From an uncultured Pseudomonadota bacterium (GTDB taxonomy: Bacteria; Myxococcota_A; UBA796; GCA-2862545): a stretch of 64,000 nucleotides of DNA. A program made the translations under genes and the position numbers. The notes under the pieces were generated by a model. It was not told the DNA's origin. It worked only from the letters and a program-made list of their open reading frames with translations, and made no database searches. Each line of letters begins with the position of its first letter. Within the stretch, counting starts at the first letter, position 1. The stretch spans positions 62,001-126,000 of the forward strand of contig CAJXTB010000017.1 in the NCBI GenBank assembly GCA_913061235.1, in the 5' to 3' direction. Of this stretch, positions 52,201-59,100 are shown one piece after another.

Positions 52201-52956
52201 GGGTGTCTCATCTGCAGATGTGACCGAGGCGGAACGAGAGGCTCGACGCTGAACACCGCCAACGAGGCCGACACGCAGCTTCTCCGTTCCCATGAAGGCC
52301 GAGCCTCCGCGCACGGCGAGGGCGAGCTGCTGCGTACCGAGCGTGATGCTGGTGTCTCCGGCGGATAGCCGAACGCCGGGCGCTGAATAGCGAGCAGACA
52401 AGCGTGGAATTCGCCAGCCATTTGCGCTTGTGACCATGGTATCGACCGCCCAGGACTGGTCGCCCGTTGTCTGGCGCAAGGAAAGGGCGTGACCGGTGCT
52501 GAGTGCAGTCTGTCCCTCGGCTTTGGACGAGGCAACCAATGAACCTCGGTATCGGTACGTGGGCTTGGAGTTCTCGCTCGCCACTTCTTCGGCAAGGTAC
52601 CAAGCACCTCGTTCTTCAACGCGCACAACGATGGTTTGTGCGCCTGAACCCGACAAGATGAGCATGGCCGCCGCGCCGCTGCGGGGACCGCCGAGCAGCT
52701 CGACCTGACCATCGCTCAATGGGGTGACGGTGAGTCGGTCTGGCTCAAGGCTGATGACTTCGTCGTACGGGCCCACTTCAATCGTGGTGGGCTCACCGAC
52801 CTGCAGTACGACTTGCTGTCGCTCGGTCATAGACGCAGAAACGGCGGGCGCGAAGTTCGCGTCCGCCGGTTCAGTTTGAGCGTGTGCACTTTCCCATCCA
52901 ATTCCTACGCAGAGGAAGAGTCCCAGTAGTGGGTGGATGGTGGGGAGGAAGCGCAT
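49228..52956 (-). CDS. Large outer-membrane protein: CpaC-like N-domain, beta-barrel, SdrD-B and BIG2 domains
   Basis: The 1242-aa product has a signal peptide (residues 1-26). Residues about 45-115 (VVLQVGEPTTIEVGPYDEVI, LLGGPRSGAAAMLIL) resemble the CpaC/secretin pilus N-domain. About 135-570 alternates polar and hydrophobic residues in strands, as expected of a beta-barrel. About 575-860 holds three SdrD-B/CNA-B-like domains (GQVFEDLDGDAVLDPGE, GRLFVDGDSDRRYDPGEF, GTVWVDTNRSGTVDPADY). About 870-1230 holds Ig-like BIG2 repeats (IPMGGQVPLTATVVF, LTAIMGDARS). Its neighbours are subunit-like proteins, a lipoprotein and a PapD-like chaperone, so it may take the place of an usher. Confidence 0.7.
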   Translation of the reverse strand: MRFLPTIHPLLGLFLCVGIGWESAHAQTEPADANFAPAVSASMTERQQVVLQVGEPTTIEVGPYDEVISLEPDRLTVTPLSDGQVELLGGPRSGAAAMLILSGSGAQTIVVRVEERGAWYLAEEVASENSKPTYRYRGSLVASSKAEGQTALSTGHALSLRQTTGDQSWAVDTMVTSANGWRIPRLSARYSAPGVRLSAGDTSITLGTQQLALAVRGGSAFMGTEKLRVGLVGGVQRRASRSASVTSADETPIAGLAAVAHGEVGKAWWDGQVGVITSPDQAPRLSTRAGVGMTRESMRGYAEFSTLGGATSALLDGRFAAKRTDIGARVTWQSAGMSLTQQTRGSRLRSDLSAAFQVNRRWTLTGISVAVHQGSGDSGLLSTTTAMGGIGARWQPNRVTAAHAVWRSGTVVVGDVAAATHGLNAGIQVDPTTTFFGGANAEYQWTSGRSAMRHHVRLGYGDRYRASVIGSYRGLRLWGDTRKSTSERIGLGGRWVRGPVDSQVDLGLDHFVTPAESGWRPLVSAATTWRVSEPIQLDLSGWRSLARDENATARWRMEASVILHDTIGSDIGWFGLSGVIRGQVFEDLDGDAVLDPGESVISGITVTVDGVRTTQTDRRGQFRFGGVLPGRHSVKVDRGFWASVDGAEREVTISALRGVSESFAMRPGGHIEGRLFVDGDSDRRYDPGEFGYSIPQVTLSDVNGTVVDTVASQGGLFSFRGVRAGTWKVSVALDDLPAGIVPLGPLDQVIDLAPGTTVTAEFPVRVMRSISGTVWVDTNRSGTVDPADYPASNMWVHLSDGSVAKTNADGGYLFRDLEAARYHLWVDGGNRDRYTRLTADPEEINSVDLFIPEPAFLDQAPDGLLAIRAATPVIHVAAGAAIDDPFVGVQRDLSRTPLTVEREWFIDDPTVARVESGVVRGTRVGTTILRVRAGEIESRPIALEVTGNPGIDVTSESAVRLDVIPDVAATGVVATVGSTTIPMGGQVPLTATVVFSDGSLSRLDQYINWDVDTDGIVTVTPDGWLEATGVGTTTLTAIMGDARSQQVEVSVVADPIMALLVPDETIRTQIGRAVSVPLTARHATDRRSDVSAAARWTSTNPGVIQVTANGTLLAMREGDTTLWATVAGVESPSIQVSVRQRGLAGVTVATTPTIAVGETIHAVATAVYEGGGVQPASGIRWASSDSSVIDIDINGQPVAVGPGRVQLIAQLRGGESEPVDIRVRRRLRRRGPLDSLLAVASQ

Positions 52957-52968
52957 GGTCTCCGGGGA

Positions 52969-53571
52969 TCAGGTACCGATTGCAGTGATCAGCAAGTCGG
53001 CGGTGTACGTACCCGACGTGATGGTGGTCGGAAGGCCGAAGCCAACCTGAACATCAACTGTCGCGGCGTCGGCAAGAGATGCGCCGAGAGACTCGGGTGG
53101 AGCAGGTGTCTGCGGAATTGCAGTTCCTGTGGCGGTCGACCAATCGGTCGCTCCGGCTGCACCGATCGCAAAGACGACGTCGGGGGTGCCAGCACCGGTG
53201 CCGCCAATCGCGCCTCGTTCCAAGGTGACTTCGGCTTCACCGTAGCCTTGGAATTCCACAGTGACTTCGAGCGTACCGATGGCGAATGCGCCGCCGTAGC
53301 CCGCGTTCACCGTATTGGTACCCATGGTATTGCCGCCAGCATCCTGGTTACCGTAGGCATCGACGGTACCAAAGTCCATCAAGCTGTCTGAAGAGAGAAG
53401 TACAGTATCGGTGCCGTCGCCAGCAACCGTCAGCGTGATGCTGTTGGTCACGTCTGCCGACATGGTGATGGTGTCCGTGGCGTTCACGCCGTTGATTTGG
53501 GTATCCGTACCCGCCAGTGCCGAAGCAGTGGTGAGCGCAATGCCGAGGGCAATTACTAGACTACGATTCAT
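52969..53571 (-). CDS. Secreted major-subunit (pilin-like) protein
   Basis: The 200-aa product starts at ATG 53571. A signal peptide (MNRSLVIALGIALTTASALA) is followed by a beta-sandwich-like domain, Gly/Thr-rich, with FGLPTTITSGTYTADLLITAIG at the end as in many secreted pilin-type and DUF4402-type subunits. First gene of the 53571-47345 operon, 12 bp before the outer-membrane gene. The ribosome-binding site GGAGAGGA is separated from the ATG by a run of eight Cs. Confidence 0.6.
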   Translation of the reverse strand: MNRSLVIALGIALTTASALAGTDTQINGVNATDTITMSADVTNSITLTVAGDGTDTVLLSSDSLMDFGTVDAYGNQDAGGNTMGTNTVNAGYGGAFAIGTLEVTVEFQGYGEAEVTLERGAIGGTGAGTPDVVFAIGAAGATDWSTATGTAIPQTPAPPESLGASLADAATVDVQVGFGLPTTITSGTYTADLLITAIGT

Positions 53572-53579
53572 GGGGGGGG
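53572..53579 (-). promoter_or_regulatory. C8 homopolymer between ribosome-binding site and start codon
   Basis: Eight consecutive G on the plus strand (C on the coding strand) fill exactly the spacer between GGAGAGGA and the ATG of the major-subunit gene. Slippage would change ribosome-binding-site spacing and so translation. Confidence 0.6.
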
Positions 53580-53683
53580 TCCTCTCCGCTGGGGGTTGCG
53601 AATGGAGTGTCGGCCCCAATTTCGCCCTACTTGAGTAGAAACATTTCTTCTAAAGCCTAGGGTGTTCGATCCGAATCGCGGAC

Positions 53684-56011
53684 ATGCGTACGCCCCTATT
53701 GGTACTGATTCTTGCCGGTTGTACCGCCGGAAATGATGCGATTTCTGAGGCGGACCTCCTGTCGCCAGGCGGTTCGTTGCAGGCATCGCAGCTATGGATC
53801 ACCCAGAGTCAAGAGGTCGACATCCTGTTGGATGTCCTGTCTGGCGAGAGTGATCCCGACGCTGACCCGTCGCCAGATGTTCTGCGCATTCAGGCATTCG
53901 ATCTGGAAATCGTCACCGAGCTCCAGCGAATTGATCAGGGCGGCAATCCGGCTTGGGTCGGTACGGTCGTTGGCGACCCGCTGGGTGAGGTCGTGTTGAG
54001 TGCATCCGACAGCACGCTCGCTGGCAGTGTTCAGGCCCATGGACGTCTGTTTACGCTGGGCAGCGACCTGAGCGGCAGCCCGATTTTGACCGAGCTGGAC
54101 TCGGATGTCATGCCCGCGGACGGCGTTCCGGTGTCCGTTCCCGCGAGTCCTGACGTGCCGCAGACCCAGGCGGATGGCTCCGATTCGGTCGACATGCTGG
54201 TGGTCTACACAGCCGCTGCTAGTCAGGCTGTTGGTGGTGAATCGTCCATGGAAGCACTCATTGGGGTGGCGATTGCCGAGACCAATCAGGGCTACATCAA
54301 TAGTGGTGTGTCGCACCGGGTCGCGTTGGTCGGAACGAGCGAGGTCTCCTACAACGAGGCCGGCTTTCAGTGGGAGACGGCGCTGGGGCGGCTTGCGGGA
54401 ACCTCCGACGGCTACCTTGATGAGGTCCATGCCCTTCGAGACAGTGTGGGGGCTGACCAGGTCACGCTCATCGTCAACCAATCCCAATACTGCGGGTTGG
54501 CCTACTTGATGTCGAGCCCCAGTGCGAGCTTCGCCGGTAGTGCTTTCAGCCTTGTCTACCACGGATGTGCTACTGGATATTATAGCTTTGGCCATGAATT
54601 AGGCCACAACATGGGCTCGACCCATGACCACAACAACGGGTCGGGTGGTGCATTTCCGGAGTCCTATGGCTACCAAGCGCCCAATCGAGCCTTCCGGACG
54701 GTCATGGCCTACAACTGCCCATCTGGCGGCTGCTCTCGGGTCAACTACTGGAGCAACCCGTCCGTCTCGTACGCCTCACAGCCCACCGGCGTCTCGGGTT
54801 CGGGCAGTGATGCGGCGAACAACGCATCCTCGCTTGGACAGACGGCAGCCATTGTTGGAGCCTTCCGCCAGGGCAGTGGGGGCGGACCCGCGGCGGCCAC
54901 GGTTGCCTCGCCTTCGCCCGGTTCGGTTCTGGACAGCACCACATTGACCGTAGGTTGGTCGAGCGCAGATGCTGATGGATACGCGGTCTCAGCGGGGGAC
55001 AGCCCGGGAAGCAATCGCTACGACCGCGCTCTAAGTTTGCCGTCCAATACCACCCAGGCGGTGCTCACCGGGCTGCCAGAGGATGGCGGAACAGTTCATG
55101 TGCGGCTGTGGTCGCGCTTTGGCAGCGACTGGTCGTTTACGGATGCCCAGTACACCGCAGTGGACGTTGCGGAAGCGACGCCTGCGGACGTCATTTCACC
55201 CAGCAATGGCAGTACGCTCGCGTCGGACAGCGTCACCCTGAGCTGGACGGATGTCGGCGCTAGCCAATACCAAGTGTTCATTGGTCGGTACCCCGGAGAC
55301 CGCTCCATTGTGGACACCGCGACTACTCAGACCTCAATGACGGTCTCGAACCTGCCGCGTGATTCTCGTCCGCTACACATCCGTCTGTTCAGCAATACAA
55401 CGTCGGGTTGGCTGTACACAGACCGGGCCATCACCGCGACCGGACCCGCAGCGCCGTCGGCAACTTCGGTTCACACGCCCTCTCCGGGCTCAGCCCTGTC
55501 CGAAGGCACAACCGACTTTGAGTGGAATGACGTTGGCGCTGACGAATACCACCTGTTCGTTGGCTATCGACCGGGCACCCGCGAGGTCTTTAGCGGCTCG
55601 GCGGGCGGGTCGGACTCGCTACAAGTTGGCGGGCTTCCTGTAGATGCGGGCGATCTTCATGTCCGTCTGTGGACGCGTGCGGGCACCGACTGGAGCTTCA
55701 CGGACACCGCCTACACAGCCGCTGAAGACGCGGATGCCATTCCAGTGGGCATCTCTTCGCCAACGCCGGGCAGCTCAGTCTCTGGCGGATCAGTGGCGGT
55801 GTCTTGGACCAACGAAGGTGCCGATGAATACGCGGTGTTTGCGGGCCTCGCTCAAGGGAACCGCGAGCTGTTCACCACCAACACCGGCACGCAGACCTCA
55901 GTCAATCTCACGAACCTTCCCGTGTCCGGACGCGTCTTCTGGGTCCGGGTCTGGGCTCGGTTCGGTGAGGAGTGGACCTTCACGGACGCCTCCTACACCG
56001 GCACCCCGTAG
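53684..56011 (+). CDS. Secreted metzincin metalloprotease with four C-terminal repeats
   Basis: The 775-aa product has a lipobox (LLVLILAGC). The catalytic domain (about 170-405) shows the metzincin zinc site HELGHNMGSTHD (304-315) and the Met-turn VMAYNC (about 340), as in reprolysin-like proteases (M12B-like). The N-terminal 165 residues are a probable pro-domain. From about 405 four repeats of about 90 residues follow, each ending with a Trp motif such as RLWSRFGSDWSFTDAQY. Divergent from the pilin-like operon. Confidence 0.8.
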   Translation: MRTPLLVLILAGCTAGNDAISEADLLSPGGSLQASQLWITQSQEVDILLDVLSGESDPDADPSPDVLRIQAFDLEIVTELQRIDQGGNPAWVGTVVGDPLGEVVLSASDSTLAGSVQAHGRLFTLGSDLSGSPILTELDSDVMPADGVPVSVPASPDVPQTQADGSDSVDMLVVYTAAASQAVGGESSMEALIGVAIAETNQGYINSGVSHRVALVGTSEVSYNEAGFQWETALGRLAGTSDGYLDEVHALRDSVGADQVTLIVNQSQYCGLAYLMSSPSASFAGSAFSLVYHGCATGYYSFGHELGHNMGSTHDHNNGSGGAFPESYGYQAPNRAFRTVMAYNCPSGGCSRVNYWSNPSVSYASQPTGVSGSGSDAANNASSLGQTAAIVGAFRQGSGGGPAAATVASPSPGSVLDSTTLTVGWSSADADGYAVSAGDSPGSNRYDRALSLPSNTTQAVLTGLPEDGGTVHVRLWSRFGSDWSFTDAQYTAVDVAEATPADVISPSNGSTLASDSVTLSWTDVGASQYQVFIGRYPGDRSIVDTATTQTSMTVSNLPRDSRPLHIRLFSNTTSGWLYTDRAITATGPAAPSATSVHTPSPGSALSEGTTDFEWNDVGADEYHLFVGYRPGTREVFSGSAGGSDSLQVGGLPVDAGDLHVRLWTRAGTDWSFTDTAYTAAEDADAIPVGISSPTPGSSVSGGSVAVSWTNEGADEYAVFAGLAQGNRELFTTNTGTQTSVNLTNLPVSGRVFWVRVWARFGEEWTFTDASYTGTP

Positions 56012-56029
56012 AATCTCGGGTCACCTAGG

Positions 56030-56069
56030 CCTCGCTTAACGACTGTGCTTCGACTACTGTCGTTCGAGG
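56030..56069. terminator. Hairpin downstream of the metalloprotease gene
   Basis: CCTCG/CGAGG and AACGAC/GTCGTT form an 11-bp stem with a 3-nt bulge around a 15-nt loop, 18 bp after the stop. No T-run. Confidence 0.35.
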
Positions 56070-56085
56070 TGTAGCGCTGATGTAG

Positions 56086-56115
56086 TTGTTCTTTGTTGCC
56101 ATGCAACGCTATAGA
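56086..56115 (+). promoter_or_regulatory. Candidate promoter with operator-like spacer
   Basis: TTGTTC (56086) and TATAGA (56110) are separated by 18 bp, ending 19 bp before the ATG of the large lipoprotein gene. The spacer contains the inverted repeat GTTGC-CAT-GCAAC (56095-56107), suitable for repressor or activator binding. Confidence 0.45.
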
Positions 56116-56134
56116 TTTTCCAACAGGGGGGTCT

Positions 56135-59100
56135 ATGCGGACATCTTGGGTTGTACTGTTGGCGGCGTGTTCATCGAGTCCAGACGGTGTGTGGCTCGAC
56201 ACCCAGACGGACTTTGCTCGTGGCGAAGACACCGGACTGGTCGAATCGGGTGACGATGTCCTGATGTTGGAGGCCCAGTGCGCGGACCCTGGATTCTGCG
56301 GCTGCGACTTCGATGCGTACGACTACTCGGCACCAACGGGCCCGGACACGTGCATCCATCAGACCGCAACGGTGGATGTGGATGCTCTCATCTCTGCGGG
56401 TGCACGGATTGAGGCGGGCGCTGCCGTTCATCGCTTGGCGTCTGTGGGGGCAGGCACTGTGATTGGTCCAGGAGCGACCTTGGCGGCGCGTTCACAGGTT
56501 GGTGCGAACTCCACTATCGGCGCCAATACCTTGGTCGGACGCGCAGCAACAGTCGGCTCAGACACCGATATTGGTGCGGACAGCTCTCTGGGTCGCTCGG
56601 CTTGGGTTGGGTCTAATGTCGATGCATCGTCCGGGGACCTGACCCTTGGGTATGCAGCGCGCATTGGCGACAACACCGTTGTTGAGGGCTCCAATGTAGT
56701 GCTCGGCAACTACGCAGAAGTGGGTGCAAACAGTCGGATTGGAGCGGGTGTCGTGATGGCGCGCGGCTCTGTGTTTGGCGACGACACTGTACTGGGTGCG
56801 AACGTCATCATTGGGCCAGAAGTCATTGGACAACAGGGCGTCACGTTGGGCGCTGGGACTCGGATCCGCAAGCGCACCACCATTGGCGATGACGTCACAA
56901 TCGGCACGAGCGTGCGGATTGGCCGTGACAGTGACATTCGTGCCAATGCCGTCATTGGAGACGACGCTGTGCTTCGCTCCGAGGTCACCATTGGAACCTT
57001 CGCTACCGTAGAGGCCGACGCCTACCTTCGCCGCGGCACCGTCTACGATGACTTGATTGGTGGCTTTTCTCCGGACGATGCTCCCGTCGTCGTCATTACC
57101 TCACCATCGAGTGGATATGACGCGTTGGGCGGCGGTGTCACCGTCAGTGGAACCGCCACGGACGACAACGGAATTAGCTCGCTGACGCTTCAGATCGACG
57201 GGCAGACGCCGGTGGTTGTCGCGGTCACCAACGGCACCTTCAGCCACACCTTCTCGTCGCTGACCGACCGTGCGCAGACAATCCGCGCGTTGGCCATCGA
57301 TACGGTCGGCAACCGGGCAGAAGACCGTATCTTCCTGTCCGACTGCAACATCTCAACGTCTACTACCCATCAGTGGACCGGTGCCGTCAACAGTGATTGG
57401 TCCACTGCTGGCAACTGGAGCGCTGGAACCGTTCCCACCACGGGCAACACGGTGTTCGTCTGTAGTGCTGTTGGAAACACGCCAACGCTGTCAGAGAATG
57501 TGACCATTGGTGCGTTGTACATGGACGGCATGGGCGTGGTCAACGGCGGCTCGCATCTGCTGTCTATCAGCTCGCGCTTGGACGGCGGTACGGTCACTGG
57601 GACCGGCATGGTGCGCATGACAGGCGGATACGTTCGTGGAACCGTGTCCAACTTGGACATCCGCGGTGATGTCTGGGCAGCCGGGTACATCCGTGCGAAC
57701 CGGGACTTGACCCTAGCGAGCGGTACGTACCGACTCCGCGTGGGTGGCTACGTCGTACAGGTGGACGGCAACTTCCACCAGACTCACTACACGACCAACT
57801 ACGGGCTGTACATGATCAACAGCCTTGGTGAGCTCAACGTGTCCGGAGATGTTCGGTTCACCGGTGCGGCCCACATGACCCCCGATACGTTGGCGGCTGG
57901 CCGGATTGAGGTGGGCGGGAACTTCCGTGCGGATTGTCTGAGCGGCTACGATTGTTTCGTGTCCACCGGCGCCAATGTAGTGTTCAACGGAACGGCCCCA
58001 CAGGCGCTGTACATGGCCATCTCCGGGGGCGCCGACAGTCGATTTGGAGAGCTGACGATTCGCAACCCAGCCGGGGTGACCGCTACGTCCGGTTCGGGTC
58101 CGATCACTGTTGTTGACGGGCTCACTGTCGAGAATGGTGCGGTGTTCAACACGGCTGCTCTGACGTCGTCTGCTGCTGAGTCACCCAACCGTTTCCGTGG
58201 CGGTTCCGTAGTGAACGCCATGGGAACCATGACGCTGACGGGAGACATCGCGGTCGATGATGTCAGCACGCTGAACGTCAATGCGTTGGTTGCGGGTCGC
58301 GAGTTTGTGATGACTCCCGAGTCGGTTCTGACCGGAAACCGAGTGGACTTGCTGAGTCGCCTGCTGACCCCAAGCGACAACTATTCAGCAACAACCACGC
58401 GAATCTTGGGAGATATCTTCGTCACAGACGACTGGACACACACCATGCCGCAGCTGGAGTTGCCGTCGGGCACCTACCGACTCCGTGTGGGAAGTCACAA
58501 GATGAACCTCACCGGAAACTACCTTCAGACCCACTATACGACTAACTATGGTCTGTACATGACCAACGGGTCAGGTGAGTTCAACGTGAATGGGAACATG
58601 ACCTTCACCGGCGCCGCACACATGACCATCGATACACTCTCCGCAGGAAGTATGGCCGTCACCGGCGACTTCTCGGCGAACTGCATTAGCGGCTACGACT
58701 GTTTTGTGGCGACCGGAACCAAGGTGTCGTTCACCGGAACCGAGCCACAGACCGTCTCTTTGGCAATATCCGGTGTGGCCGATAGCCGCTTCGCGACGGT
58801 GGCCGTGACCAACCCGGCGGGTGTGACCATGTCAACGAACTCGGGCATTGTCCATGCCATGGGCAATCTCGAGGTCTCTAGCAACGGGGTGTTGAACCTC
58901 AACTCGTCCTTCACCGCAGCCGGCGCGGGTACCAACACGTTCGCGGACACCTCTGTCGTCAACGCGAACAACACGCTCCGGCTCACGGGCCCGAGCCTTG
59001 TGACGGATACGGCAGCCCTCAACGTAGATGTCATGGTGACTGGCGCAACCTTCGCGATGGACCCCACGACCTCTCTGACGGGCAACCGCGTAGACATGCT

